From the NCBI RefSeq assembly GCF_032854445.1, contig NC_088302.1, positions 11,715,338-11,779,337 of the forward strand: a stretch of DNA of 64,000 nt, given 5' to 3'. Position 1 is the stretch's first letter. Every line of letters begins with the position of its first letter. The notes beneath the pieces are model-generated. The model saw only the letters and a list, made by a program, of their open reading frames with translations, did not search any database and was not told the origin of the DNA. Made by a program: the position numbers and the translations under genes. Positions 43,301 through 58,500 of the stretch are shown in pieces. The stretch comes from Liolophura sinensis. Its lineage: Eukaryota; Mollusca; Polyplacophora; Chitonida; Chitonidae.

Positions 43301-46300
43301 TCTCGGACCTTAGCAGCACATAGCTTGTATCCTCGGCCAAAATAACTCTGCCCTTCTCACCTGTCTTGACCGTCACCAGAAGAGCGCATTCCCAACAGCT
43401 GCTCAATTAATCTCTAATTAATACCTTAATTTAGTAGGCTGTCCTATCACTAATGCATAACCCTACTCGGACATTCCCAGCTAGCTACATGCATAAGTAT
43501 GCACATATTTTAACATGCACCACAAGTAGCACTATTAAAAGCCTGGGAGGAGTATAGGATTCCTCATTTCATGGCTTCTGAACTAAAGGTATAATTCTCT
43601 ACATTTTTGCTCTAGATCTGACTTAATTTGCTTACCCCTCTAGTGAATATAATTTAGCCCATTCTAACTAAGCCTGTGGCTACCTTATTTGAGTACATCA
43701 CTGATGTTACGATTGGAATTTCTGAGCACAGCAGTACATTAAATTTCAGCATACAGGCTTTATCATTTTGTTCCACTCTAAAACATCAGGATTACTTTCT
43801 GTACTTTCTAAACATTATTCCCATATAAACATACACAAACAAATGTAATCACTTTCTAAAGAAGAAAATAAAGAAAATAAAACATACTTGTACATGTTAT
43901 TTTGGAAATATGCTTTTTTGCAGATTTAAATTTAAGCAAAATATACATGGTTTTAGTCTTTTCATTGCTGAAAATTTGCGGAACTCATCTATTGTTTATA
44001 AGAAATGATTCAGGATTTAAAAAAAAAGACATGGTATAGTCGGTATTGTTCTAGGTGTCTCCTTTTTTCATACGTGTGTACCTACATACTATAAAATGGG
44101 TAAGGCCAGCAGGAAAACAGGAAATGAGAAGATATTTGTCACACTGTCCATTTGGCAGGTGAGAAAAAAAATGGCAGCCAAACAGGTCAATTCACACTAA
44201 TTAATACCGGCAGGTGATCTATCACTAGTTTGCAGAAAGTTTTTTTTTATATTCCAAAAAAAAAGATGTTTTATTGGATTCGAACAACCTGATAGTAATT
44301 CTCATTCTAGATATTTTCCCACAATATATTTCAGCCATTACTAAAATGAAAAAAAAAAAAAAAAAAAAGAAAAAAGAAAAGAAAGACATCAAATACAATA
44401 TAAATATTAGGAGAAGTTAATCATCATTAAAATTTATGTAGGTAACCTTGACCTACTTTATGTCACCTTTTGCTGACTAAAATATCAATGAAACTTTATC
44501 TATCATCATTCCATGAAGTGTAATAATCTCCTGAAATCATTTTTTTTTAAAATATGTACATAATATAAGACAGTATCATCGAAGCATATGATAATAGCTA
44601 AGAGACACACTATGTAAACGTTCAACTGGTAATTATTAATTATATGGATCCAATATAAAATAGTCTTATCATGTGTCAGCAGAACACCTGTGGCCTGGCT
44701 ATTCATCATGAGCAGAAGCGTGTGAAGACATTCATTACCTCATGAGAATATGACAGCCTCGTCTAGCAGAGGATATCATCTAGTCAAGATAACAGTTAGC
44801 ATGTATCCTGTATGGATGCTAGCCTAGCTGCCACTGCACAAGGTTGTACATTTAATTACATTCTAACCAGTCCCCATGGGATTTTTCTGGATAGTGATGT
44901 ACACAACAGTCGGTTGACATGGAAAGCAAAGTCTGCAGAGGACCCAGAGATACCTTGCAATTAACAAATCACTGCATAAATCACTGTAGATTAGCAAGTC
45001 AATGAATTTTAATAAAACTTCAAATCTTGAAAGTGAACTGGCCTTTTCAGAAGTGTATGTACAAAAAACTAATTGTACACATGTGGCCTTCAGAGTTGGA
45101 AGCTAGAATTTAACCACAAGGTAAATTACGTTATGTTACTTACAGTACTCAGTTCAGCCCAACGGACAGTAAAATTTTAACTACTAAATCTCAGCTTAGG
45201 ATTTTTCCAACCAACTGAAACCACTTGACATGTTGCTTTAAAAACAAGATTAGCAGTCAATTTCCTGCAGCTGAGAATACTGTGTTTGACCGTCCACTTT
45301 GGACTAACATACCCATTTTGTCCAATTCTGAGTTCTTATGATCATACACGTTTTGGGTTTTGTTAGTTTTGTTAATAATATTAGCAATAATAACTATCTA
45401 AGGACATTAAAGTGAAAGAATCAGCACTTACCTTGTGAGAAAATTGACGGCTTCTCCTTGGGTGCATTGCCCTGCGCCAAGGGCCCATTGCCATCACGGG
45501 GCACCTTCAAGAAAATTTGAAATGATTCCATGAAACCGAATTTATCTTGAGTCATAATGTCCATAGTTTTGTAAAGAACTCTGCAAAAACCAGTTTAATT
45601 AGGAGGTCAGTGTCACATTATACACCAGTGCTGAACAATGAAGTCAGCAGGGATGATCTGTCAGGGTTATGAACGAATACCAAATCCTGTGATGTACAGG
45701 TACACGCAGATTCCAGATTCCAGGTGCACAGCAGTTGATGGATTCCTGAGCAAGGGTCTATTGGTTTGCTGGAAAGGCGCAAAATAACCAGCTATACGCC
45801 ACTCCCAGTTGTAATTTTTCTATGCCTCCAAGCTATATCTTGTACGCCTTCAAGCTATATGTCTTGTTCCTTCAAGACAGATTACTCAGACAACATTGGC
45901 AGAGAGTACATATCATGAGCTTCACGTTTCCCTGATGTTTTGACTGCACTCAGTACTTGTAGGTACTGTATGCAGCCAGCAAGCCCGTCATTGTTTTTTT
46001 TTTTTTTTGAAGAGAAACCCAGATAACAAGTCAGTCTGCTGAGTTCAAACATACACAGGTTACACAAGCTCTGTGTGGGCGGATGACCAACACTCGTTAA
46101 CTCTGTGGCTTCTCAATAACAGAGGACAGGTAGATCTCCAGGCTCCTAAACCAACTCAGGAATAGTTATTACACCTGGAAAACATCAGTACGACCCAAAG
46201 ACAAGCTTAAACTCAACCACAATTTCAAAATTTCTTCAGTGGCAATCTACACACAACCCACGGCTGGAACCATCTGGCAGAATTATGACTGACTGACCAT

Positions 46301-49300
46301 ACTGCACATCTGGCTGATGTTAACAGTGGTCAGTTAAAACAGGCGGAGTGGTGTAGGAACTATGGGGAAACGTTCTGTACTAGTCACCCTCAGGGGCACC
46401 TTACAGAACAGATCAAACAGAATCCCTGACACAGGGGCAGACAAACTCCATCCCTGTTCTCCCTTCAGAGCTGTTGAGTATTCTCCAGTCATCAGTAAGT
46501 GAATGGAGAGCAGCTAAAAGTCTGAACTCTCTGATGGCCTTATCTTGACTGAGCCACTAGGGCAATGTACTGGTCTATTAACATCTCCCCACACCTGATT
46601 CACTGGCTGGCTCAGATTCAGGTTTTCACTGTTACCTTAAACCTGCTAAAAACACACCATACCGTAATTTCACCCTTTAAAAGTAAATTTAAGCTATCTT
46701 GGACAAAATTTTTAGGGTGTTACATTAACTTTGCAACTCTGTGAGTTCAATAGTATCATGAATTACCATGGGTATTTGACAAATCAAAAATAGGTTTTAT
46801 AAACTTTCCAGCATAAAATAATTTCTTATAAAAGCTTAAATAAAGCCAAAAAAGCATAAAATGTTAATTTGAAGGTCCTGGCCAGTAAGGTCTGGGGCAA
46901 GCAGCTGAATATCTTCAGGATAAGCAGAGCCCTAATCAAATTTAACCTAAATATTTTCCTCCTCAGTCATTATATTCATGGCCTCATTACAAGCATCCTA
47001 GCATGGGCGACAGTTTCTACAACATCTGGCTCCGAGCTGTTCAAGTTGTGGCTTACTTTTAAGTGTGTGGTGTTTTTCCGCTGTGTGCTGAAGAATGCGC
47101 TGTATTTCCTTGACCCTAAGCCACACAGTCACCAACCATCACACCTCTAGATATTCACAGACAACTTGGGTATATGGTCTGGCTGAACAATTTTTTTCAA
47201 ATGTGAACCAGCAGAAACATTAACATAACACACTATTACCTGATGCATCAAAAAAATAAATAAATAAAAAAATAAAAATAAATAAAAAAATAAAAATAAT
47301 CTCAAAATTTTCAGTCAGCAAAATGGAAATTTTCTTTATGGACAATTTACAGGACAGCATTTCCCCCAACACATATATTTTTAAATATAATTTATCAAAT
47401 ATCTCACTATAAAAAAAAATATTATAATAAATACGGCCATCAACAGAAAATAATTCTTATCAAAAACATGCCCTTCTTCATATCAGAGAAGCATTATCAA
47501 GCAGTCAAGCAATTTGCTTTCAAATCTTTGAGAAGTGCTTGCAGTAAGTTTCCTCGAAGCAGACACAATAATGAAGAAATGAATATGTCAAGTTGTTAAA
47601 TGAACAGTGATAATAGAAAAGTACAAGTTGATACTTACATATTTATGGGTAAAAAACATCAGCTTAGGTTTGAAAAAAAATGAGCTGTAATTATTGCTAG
47701 TGAAGTAAGATAAAGAGCACTACAGTCTAGCCTTTCCTGGTGGAGAGGATTTCTCGAATTTCCCCTCATTTCCCCTCTGAAGACTCTTAAATGGAGTAGG
47801 AATTTCTGTTTAGTGAGTATCAGCACTGATATGGTACCAGCTGCACTGCATGACCCCTATTGGGAGAGTATCAGTTACCATAACGACTGCACCAGTCACT
47901 CACCTTTTAGTGCAACATATGAACTGTGCGTGAGACAGGTGGGAGGGGAGCGGTATTGAGTTCCCTTCACTCATGCCAACAGCTACACGCAGGATAACCC
48001 AATCACAGACTCCTGTGCTCAAAAATCCTAGTGTTTTCAAGGGCAAGAATGGTTGGTTAATTAGGGCCACTAATTGTTAGGCTTTCTTCTCGCCTGTCCA
48101 TCTTGGACAATTATAGGATGTGAGCAGATCATCACGGAGTACAGGTAAAAAAAAAACAACAAAAGACGGAAGCTGTATAAGTAGATCCTGGTATCATGTC
48201 AACATTCGGGTATGCTGAGCAAACAGTTAATATATGTATAATGAATGTGAAAATGATTACTGGCTTTGTTATGGCTTATACTCTGTGTTCAGACACAGAG
48301 TTGAAGCTGGGGTCCCAGGTGGGTGGAAGAGGTTCACTTAGTCTCGCATTAGATACAACACCTGCTAACACCATCAGTATGGTACCTGGTAAAACTCTAC
48401 CCAATAACCCCTGGTACTTTATTTTGGCAATTTTAACATCCCTAAACCAAAATACTTCCTCTTCCACAACCACCTGATTCCCCTGCCTCATCACCCCAAC
48501 AAATCTGAAGTTCAAAAAACTAAGTATAATACTCAGGATTCAAGGTCATGGTAATAAAATGTTTAACTTGACCCATGGTGTGGACTTGCAATGGACATTT
48601 ATATACACAGCTAAATTGTTTCTGTTTCTTTCAATTAGTTCTTTATTATGGTAACATAAAATTTTTAAATTTTAGGACAGTCACATAATACATCCGCTGG
48701 ACATATATCACAAACAGTCAGTACAATGACAAATGCATCTTCAACTTTAGACTGAGGTTCACAGCTGACCACATGATCATCGCTGAAATGATTATTATAC
48801 ATTTAACATTATGTGATCTTTCAAATGGACAATTTTTTCCCCTGTGTATATCTTGATCAATCCTGGTGAACTGTACACTAAATAGCACTTAACATTCCAG
48901 AATCACTGACACACATGTAGTATTATTCAAATGAATAATTCCATACCAATGTACAGGAGGATGCTACATCTCAACACAACCTTGCAATTGTCTGATCTAC
49001 AATAGCTGAAATAAGTAGCTGCACAAGACAACCTAAACAGAGACCAGCAAAGACAACAACCATACAGAATGGCCTACCATTGGGTGGAAACTGGTGATGC
49101 AGGGAACTTCAAGACGGATGTAGTTAGGAAGGAGGAAGACGAGACTGACGCTGGGCGATCAAGCGTACACTCAGACAAATCCCTGTCTCTTGACACCATT
49201 CAGTTTACCTCCACAATGAGGGCTGGCCGGCTAGCCACATCAACTCTCCAGCAATACAGGCCTAGTTCTGGCTGAAGCACTTGTTTAAACAATACAAGCA

Positions 49301-52300
49301 GCCGGCGATCAATTCTCTAAAGAAATCAATGTTTCTGTGTTGTCGTTGTAGTTCAGCGCTATATGGCTGGCTTGCTCGGCAACTAGAGCGCCCTGGTCGT
49401 TTCGCCTCGCTCAAGGACTCTCCATTTTACATGTAGTAGACGTTTAAAGGAAAGACAACCCCTTAGCTCCTCTATACCGCTGGCCAATCAATTTGACAGA
49501 ATGAGGACAGTTCAACCCGACCCATGACATCACAGAGTTGGCCAGAGAAAATGAGCGATAATAATGAGCAAGATATAAGTGTTCTAGAAACGGGCTTCAG
49601 ATGCAACCAGATCGCAAACCAGATAATTGTACGTATCTTAAGACTTTCTACACGTCTGCAGAATGCGTCATCTCAAGGATGAATATCCACTCAAATATTT
49701 CATTTGGCCCTTTGCCAATGTACGCAAGCATTGCCAAATTACACGGTGCTGTTCAAATTATATTGCACTGTCCAAAACAAGGCCTCCGTTGTCTCAATTA
49801 AATGGCAGTGGGGAGGATCTGTAAAGGGCAGAATGTCAGGTCTACATCCAGTTGGAATTTACGCAATTACATCATAACTTGACGATAGCAGATATGCATA
49901 CTAGTCTAAAGTAATGTAGTGAATAACTTGGAAAAATAGAGCAGTCCGATTTCCGGACAACTGATAATGGTTGATCCTCATGCATCTGAATGATTCTTCT
50001 ATCAACATTTATCTCTTAGATCAAACCCTTGACTACTGTAATTCTTCAACCTTTTCACAAGTTTGCAAGATTCAAGCAAGTTCTGAAGGCATTATCCTGT
50101 GCTGACTGATAATATTATACTTTCTGTGAAGCCCTGAAACTGGACAATCCAACCAATGTTTCCAAAATCAAGTTACAAATGTGCATAAATTGCACTGGAA
50201 GTTGTTCTTTCATCCGCAAAAAGGTGGAGGAATTAGGGTCCTCACATAACACACCTTAGAAAAGTTAGACATATTGTTTTTGTCAATCCAGGAGTCTCTG
50301 AATCAATTAGGTAATCCATCTCGCAATCTAGGAACACCTCCTTTTACTTGACCAATACTATCTTATGATCTTGGGTAAACTGAAACCTGCCAAGAAGTAC
50401 AGCTAAGATAAGGCAATTGTTTGCCCATTCCACTTGGTAAACTTTACATCGCATAATGCAAAGCCTTGTCTTAATTCTATTTTCCTTGGACAAAAGACTC
50501 ACTTACTTTAGAACTTGACAGAGTATAATATGTTCCCCATCTCCAACCAAAACATCTATCAGAGTATTCCTTATACTTAGGGTAACTGTTGATAATTGTC
50601 AATCAATGGCTTATGGATAAAACTGTATACACAGTTTAGCACAATAAGTGACTAGAATAAACAAGTACAGTCACACAAACACAAAGAAATATGAGACAGG
50701 TATACATAGGTACAGATACAACAGGTATGGCAAATATCTGATTTCTGATATACAAAACTTTACCTCACATGTCAAAGTGAGTACAAAGTTTAACCAAGCA
50801 AAACATGTGGTTGGTAACTAAACAAAAGCCCAGATTTCAGGTTACATGTCAGCAGAACCAGTATGATAATGGTCATGTTTGATAGCAGCTCACACTCAAA
50901 ATTATCACAATCATCTAATGCTGACATGTGATCAGTTATCTTAATCAGTGCAGGTGTGTAAATTAATGTTTACCTGTGTGCTCCAGGTAATACTCGGCAT
51001 TATACTCAGCTTAATGCCTTATTATTTAAGGTGTCAACAAGTTTATTCCATGAAGGTTAAATGTCAACATAATTTAAGTTGACATCAATATTTTTCATAA
51101 CAGCTGTCAGAAAGATCAGAGCACTTACTCAATGTTAACATAGTTGACATGATTAATGCACACAATCACAAGAAGAACATTCTTGTCAATAAACATTCGA
51201 AAATCAATGGACCTTCAAAATCTGTCCCAAGAAGTCCTTATATAGAGAAACTATTAGCTTTGAACACTAAGGACTTTCAGTGCTATGGGCTTTCAACACG
51301 AAGAACTTTGAACACTAAGGACTTTCAGTGCCATGGGCTTTCCACACTAAGGACTTTCTGTGCTATGGGCTTCAGCACGAAGAACTTTGAACACTAAGGA
51401 CTTTCTGTGCTATGGGCTTCAAACACTAAGAGCTTTGAACACTAAGGACTTTCTGTGCTATGGGCTTCAACATGAAGAACTTTGAACGGTAAGGACTTTC
51501 TGTGCTATGTGCTTTCAACACGAAGAACTTTGATAACAAAATAAGGATTTCAATATACAATCACATGCTTTCAGAAATATCAATACAAACTGGAACAAAC
51601 CTTACTTTTTTGTCTTTTAAATAGTACGGATGTGTTTTTTTTGCACATGGTGAAGAGCTTTGTACATCATAATTTAATAATTTATTACAATTTTCTTGTT
51701 TTGTCTTCCCCCTAAAATGCTGTAGCACTCAAAACCTGACTACACCTTAATCCTTCAACCTTGTCATGATCACTTAACCTTGTCGCTAGTACAGGCCCAT
51801 AATTCACCACACTGTGGTGGATCCGTCTCCTTATTTATCTGAACGAGGGCAATGATTACATTCCCAACTGAAGCACCCTAACACTCCACTGTTCACACAT
51901 TGGTAACGGCCTACGTACTTCTAAAAAACTTAAACGTTTGACTTCTTAATGAGGGACCTCGCACCCACATTCTCTAGTGTTAAAGTCCAGCATTTCGTAA
52001 ATCATATTCCGGGAAACTATAAAGCCAATTCACAGTTCAGCTTGGGGAAAAAAAAAACAAGGTTCACCAGGGTGCAAGGAGAAAGGTACCTTTTGTTTCA
52101 TGATGCAAAGTTCTTGGTGCACTGGGAGAATCTCACGATATTCTAAACACACCAGAAAATGTTTGTTCTTCAACGATCTCCTGCCACATGTGTCATATTA
52201 AATCGGTCAGAAATCATAAACACAAGATTTCTTTTTTCACCTGACTAATTAACCCTGACGATCATAAAATATGCCTGACTGCATGTTTCACACATCACTA

Positions 52301-52496
52301 TATGTACAGCAAGCCTACACCAGCATTATCAATCTGGTTTTAGAAACTGTCTATCAGTTCATCCCAAAAATATTGGATATGGGAGAAACAAAAGAGACCA
52401 GAAGACAGCGACTTTAAGTGTGTTTACAAATGAGAGGCTCTATGGCACTGGGAAGAGATAGGGAGTAACCATTTGTGGGTTAGTGACCTGTATATA

Positions 52497-52548
<52 letters not shown>

Positions 52549-55500
52549 CACGCGGCACCTCATATCCCCATGGTAAATCATTCATGTTCCTCTCTGGCAA
52601 ACCTACCCCTAACACACTGTCTTAGTGCTGTACCTTCCCCCTCTCACTTCCCCTCCCCATCAACCCTGGTTGGTTGTAAGGGTTTTCAAAAACAGGTTGA
52701 CAAGAAATACACATATTTTTTTTTTTTTCTCAAACATATTCACCTTGGTATGGCTGTTCATACTACATCACACTCTGACAAGCCCACCTACACAAACACG
52801 ATACTTTATAATAATCGTTATTTTGGGTCAATGAAATTGTTAACTTGTAGGACAAATACAAAAGCATGCCAGCAATGTATCTGTGATTGTGTCAATATAA
52901 TTATGGATTTGGAACACTTGTACTTTTTAACAGACAAAACAATTTCAATACGTCTCCAAAAGTAAGTGAATTAAAAGAAGCAAGTATTAATTAGCTGGTC
53001 TTTATTTGTACATTTATATGCCTGGAAGGCTTAATTGCACTGTTTCCAACTCATTCAGTGTGAAACACATGGGTTGTCTGACTGTATACATTAAGGCATA
53101 CAGACATCTAAACCTGTCATCACAAAGTACCAAACAAAGTCTTAATCTGAGACTTAGTTTACAATAATCCTTGCATGACCTCCAGGAACCGGACCTTTCT
53201 TTAAGAAAGGCGGCGCAGCAAAGGCGAGATAAGACCGGAACTTAGAACTGAAGTGCGACGGCAGTTCACCTGGGCGTCTTACGAGTTCATCTCACCTCTG
53301 TATGAACTGCGTAATTAACCGCTGATGTATAGTGAAACTAAGAGTAATAGGTTACAGTGAACATTAACCCATGACCTTGTGGTCTTAAACCTGTGCTTTC
53401 CCCCCTAAGTACAACTGCAACTCCAATGGTCTTAGTGGACATTATCTCTAATGAAGGACAAATATTGAGAAGATTTATTTCAGTACAGAAATGACACTTT
53501 TCACACAATAGCTTGAAATATAACAATTCAAGACACATATAAACTTTTGAAAACTTTTGTACATATCTGTACTTTTAAGGGAATTAGATCAAAGGCTTCA
53601 GCTGGTATAATCGCAGGTATTACAGGTGTGTGTTAGGCGACAGCTTTGGGTAGATGAAAAGGGATTACTGGTGGGTGGTGCCTGAGAGAGGATTCAGAGA
53701 TTAAGCCTGACTAATCCCACGTCTAGTAGTTGATCTCAGGTGACACAGAGCCCAGGTAGGACAACACTGTGGTTTTGTCAATCACTTTATTCACAGCTCA
53801 TAACAGGTTCCCAACAGGAAAGGTGTACTATACTCACAGGTGAGATAACGAATGGTGCACAGCTAAGGACAGGTAGAGTAGACATAGGCCCTTCCTCATG
53901 TGTTATACCACAGCCTTATATACATGTACCTTGTTTGCTCAATCCACTGTGTGAATTTAAAATGGTGCACGTTTCAAATGTTTTCAACAGGATAAATGAA
54001 AAAAATTCGGCATTTACTTGTGATAAGATTAAAGAAGGCCTTGTACATGTATTAGCAATGTGATGTTGACAGGTTCCATAAATCTTGATTTTGAACGAAA
54101 ACCTTGGTACTGAACACTGGTCTAATTTCATTTTTCCAATCAATGATTTGTTGAACAGAATGTTGGTAATATAGACAATAAAATAAAGGCAACAGATAAG
54201 TTACTTTTATATATCTTCCCTGTTATGATGATATCTACTAGACATTTAATATACATTTTGCCATATCACTTATAGCAGAAAATTTACAGCTTCCACATTT
54301 TAATAGGGCCTGACCACCACAGGTGTTATGACTACAACAGCAACGATCATGTGACATGTCAATGTCAGCTGTCAGCCAAAATATAATAACTATATATATT
54401 TCAATGTCCTCATATACTTTGTCAACACAGAGTGACAAAGCAGTACATCAAAACAGGGCTTGTCATAATACCCACTGCACTGCAAGATTGTACATGTATT
54501 CGGGTACAGTTTTAAGTTAACTAGCATGAGGAAGTTAATGTACCCTGTACTTGACATCAGATCAGAACTCAACGGAAAACTTGAGAAACCCATGATTTTG
54601 TACAGGGTAATGCCTTGCAAAAAGCCACAGAAGGAGAGTTCACCATTCCAGAGCAACCAAATGATCAATAGCTTATAGAACCAGGGTTGGTGTACTTATG
54701 AACCAGATCGCAAAGTTATCAAAAGGATTATGAACCAAAAGGTTCACATTCAGGAGACCAGAACAGGAAGTCTGGTTGTTGTGGTATATCTTCACGCAGC
54801 TTCTTGGCAATTTGTTTAATTTGCAAGACATCAGGCTTGGGGAAGACATACCATTTGCTATTTCCTGCTTTTTTTTGTCTGATAAACAGAAGGCTGCTTA
54901 GGTGCATGAATAAGCTGTGTGAGATATCATAATCTGTCTGTTCAGCAAGAATTTCATCCGACCACATGTTTCGCTTGCTTCCTGCTCAGGATATAATTTA
55001 CAATAATATCAGTATATATACACACAGCAAATCTTCCAAAGTCTGACAAACTTCACAGGGCATTATTATATCTTCACTATGTGAAGGCCAAGGCAACCAA
55101 TGTTAAGTAGATTTGTACCATAGACCTGATTTGTACTGTCTGATTTATACAAGGCTGTGCAGTGTATGACTATACAAAAAGACTTTCTTCTTCACACCAT
55201 CCATAGCAAGACAGACAAATCCAGTGTACACTTTGTTGGTTTGAGTTTGGCAAAAACTTATACGAGGGTGGTCAGCATTAGGGTTGGTGGAAACCGGGCA
55301 GAGCCAGGGGGAAAACCCATGACCATCTGCAGGTTGCTGACTGACCTTCCCACGTACGGCTGGAGAGGAAGCCAGCCTGAGCTGGACTTGAACTCACAGC
55401 GACCGCATTCGTAAGAGACTCCTTTGTCATCACGCTGCGCTAGCAAGCTAACCAACTGAGCCATGGAGGCCTCTATCCCCAATCTACAGAGCATATTTTC

Positions 55501-58500
55501 CTTTACAATTTAGCCAACAAATTAGACTTCTCTGGACTAATATATAGAGCACATTTTGTTTTGCAATCCAAACAACCTGCTAGATATTGTCAAAGAATAA
55601 AACATATATTCTCAATGTGGCCAAAAATTACAAAATATTTCTACAAAGTTCCATTAATAAATCTGATAATCATCTTCATCATCATCAGTATCATCATACA
55701 GGTACTATCAAATGTTCTTAATGCGACACTGGTAACGGGATTTCAGTACGTGAACAAAGATGATACATGTGACACTGACCATAACTTAATGTTACTGCAT
55801 ACTTCAGAGAATGATCATAAAGTATAAAGCTTACAAGCAGGCATATATTTACACATTGGTAAACAACAACAAGCAGTTTAAACTGACATGAAACAATATT
55901 ATCACAGCCCACCTATATGCAGTAGTAATATCATAGGCAAGCCAAGTTTTTGTCCAAAGAAGCTGAAGAAGATATTACAGAAGACTATACAGTACATAAA
56001 GTTGATGCTGCTTACCTTGGCTGGCTGCTTGAACTTTGGACATGGCACAATCTGCTCCTTGCAGGAGTTTTCGTGAACGTTAATCATACAGCCTGTGGAA
56101 AAAAAATGAAAAATTAGGTGTTAGTCTGGTCTGGCCCACAAACTGACATACAATGCACATGTAGTAATCCTGTCTAGCGTGCTAACAACATTCAATAATT
56201 ATTCCTTCAGTTGGTTTTTTGAGGTTTCCCAATACAGCATACCTACTACATGCTTGCATGGCCTATTTTATATATGTTAGGAGCAAAACTTCATTTGGCC
56301 AAATGTAGACATGAATTACCGTCCATTACCATCTATTAATATGAAACATAACCATACAAGATGTACCCCAACGCAGCCTATCCCTATCACAAGCTTTCTT
56401 TGGCTAAACGCACACATCAATTGCAATTGTACTATATTGTATTGTATATAAATATGAAACATAAGGAATGAATCAGAGCCAAGCCCACCTGCTGCTCAAA
56501 TACCCTTTTTTTTTAGAATTTACATGTATGTTAGAGGTCTACATGGATATTCTTTTTATTTTTTTCCCTGTATATCCAAGATTACTCTAACCACAAGTGT
56601 AGGCCTTCCTTTACCATAATAGAAACATGACCATGCTTTTTTGTTGTTGTTGTTGTCAAATAGCCTTGCTATTATGGTTTGTGTAATACAACCATGTGTG
56701 GAAATCACTCCTTAAACATTCTGAGCGACTTGTACTTCTTGCTTCTGAAGAAACAAAAAATTTCTCAGAATATATACAGGAAAATACATGTAACGGAGTA
56801 TCATAAAAGAAAATACAATGTTCAAAGTGTAGCATTATGTGGACAGCTATAGACATGGTTTATAGTTTACCTTCTTTCTTCATGCTTCACCTATCTACCG
56901 ACTAAATCAAGTCAATGAATATATTTTTCTTTTTGATCGTGGTCACTGAACACAAATTAATAGTGGAGGTACTAAAAGGCACATTGTCATATGCCCAAAC
57001 AGCCTGCATACCAATCCCAGTTTTAAAACAGCTCTACGAGACTGAATCAGAGCAGTAAGCGTTTTGACATGTTGATCTGCTTGGAAATTACAACATGCAT
57101 TAGACTGGGTACATTAGAATATCTACATAGGTAATCATACAGATTAAATATGGATAAAAAATAATCAAACCACTACAATTAAAACATGACTTCTTGACCT
57201 AATAAAGATTTCAATCTAGCTTGTCTACTCTGCCTGAAATGGAACAGTCATAGCCCCGAGGCATTTGAAGAAAAAAAATTCCGAATGTGAATATTTTCTT
57301 GTTTACTCAGCGCATATTAAAAGAAAAGCATTCTGTTTTTCTGAGGATAGGTCATTAAACTCTTGAATGTATGATTTAAATCTGAAAGCACTCATCTTTT
57401 GATAATCGGAACATCAAACATGTATGAATTCATATCTTTGTGAGTAATATTATGAGTGAATGATATTCAAAATAATATCATGTTACACTGATAAACATTA
57501 AAGCAACATCTGACAAAATCAAACATTTAACGCAACATTTCAATTTATCATATCCACTCCAAGAGAACAATAATGATCAATTCAAAACATCAGGCCAAAT
57601 ACTCTAAAAATAAAATATATTGTTGACCAATTCATCAAATAACACCTTTTGAAAAATTTAGGGTAGCTGATAATATGGCTTCTAACTGTGGAAATAAAAG
57701 TCCGTTTGGGCAGATTACCTTTGGTATCTATCCAACATGCTATATGACCTCCAAGATGTGTACCCATTCAAACGAATACAGTTTAGCCAATGTGAAAGCC
57801 TAGAGTCCAAACCACATCAGCAGTATACATGTATTGCAAAAGCACACTCTTAGGAAATAAAATCTAAAAGTCACAAAATGTATTTCACACACACACAGGG
57901 GCCAACTCAACCCCAGGACCCCTGGCTCCCATAATCAGATCAAGGGATAATATCATACTCAGGTTAATGACTGTTAATTACAAATGGGCATGTTTAAACT
58001 GGTGAGGATATATTGTAAATTTTATGCAGATAAGAGTGTCTGGGCAACAGGTAAAATCTGCCCTTGGTTTACTGCCTTTCAGTAGAATCAAACCAGAGCC
58101 CTCTTTGGCTTACAGATTAACCCTGCTAAATAAACTGATCTCTGCATCCAACCAGGAGAATTAACTGCATTAATTGCAGAATTGAACAGGGGTCAATTAT
58201 ATGTGATTCAGGTCCATTTATTTTTGCTGAATGTAAAAAGTGTCTCAGCTAAGTGAACATTTTTAATAACAATGTATCCCTACCATACAGCCTGATGTGA
58301 TGTATAAAGTTTATCATGCTTGTAAAGTGATCTTACTGCTCATTTAAAACAAGTCTTACTCACCTCTATATGCAAGCTGCACATTATAGCATGTCACACA
58401 TGTTTACTCAATGAACACACGCATACGGTTCAATGGTTGTTCATAAAAGGAGCGTTTAGCTTCACTAACTAGCTAATGAATATCTAACTTCAAATTCTGA

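Larger units (their letters stand above)
38342..45431. other. Intron, internal first exon to exon 5, with promoter region at its lower end
   Basis: 38342-38680 is the candidate 5' UTR and TATA region. Further up lie an unclassified repeat at 39575-39760 (gtcagacagacagactgaca), a dispersed repeat at 40108, a SINE tail at 42355 and SINE family 2 at 42549. No additional exon is seen. Confidence 0.5.
49431..56015. other. Intron upstream of the candidate leader exon, up to C1 exon 4
   Basis: About 6.6 kb with a 46-bp-type tandem repeat at 51260, a (TA)n tract at 52491, a CpG-rich patch at 53190-53330, an unexplained ORF at 54728-54967 and a SINE at 55256. Confidence 0.5.

Noticed and set aside
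46869-47150. 93-codon plus-strand ORF
   Set aside because: Hydrophobic chance frame without similarity or splice partners.
52424-52965. ORFs through the (TA)n tract
   Set aside because: Tyr-Ile runs come from the microsatellite.
53740-54063. 107-codon plus-strand ORF
   Set aside because: No recognisable motif and surrounded by intron-like sequence.
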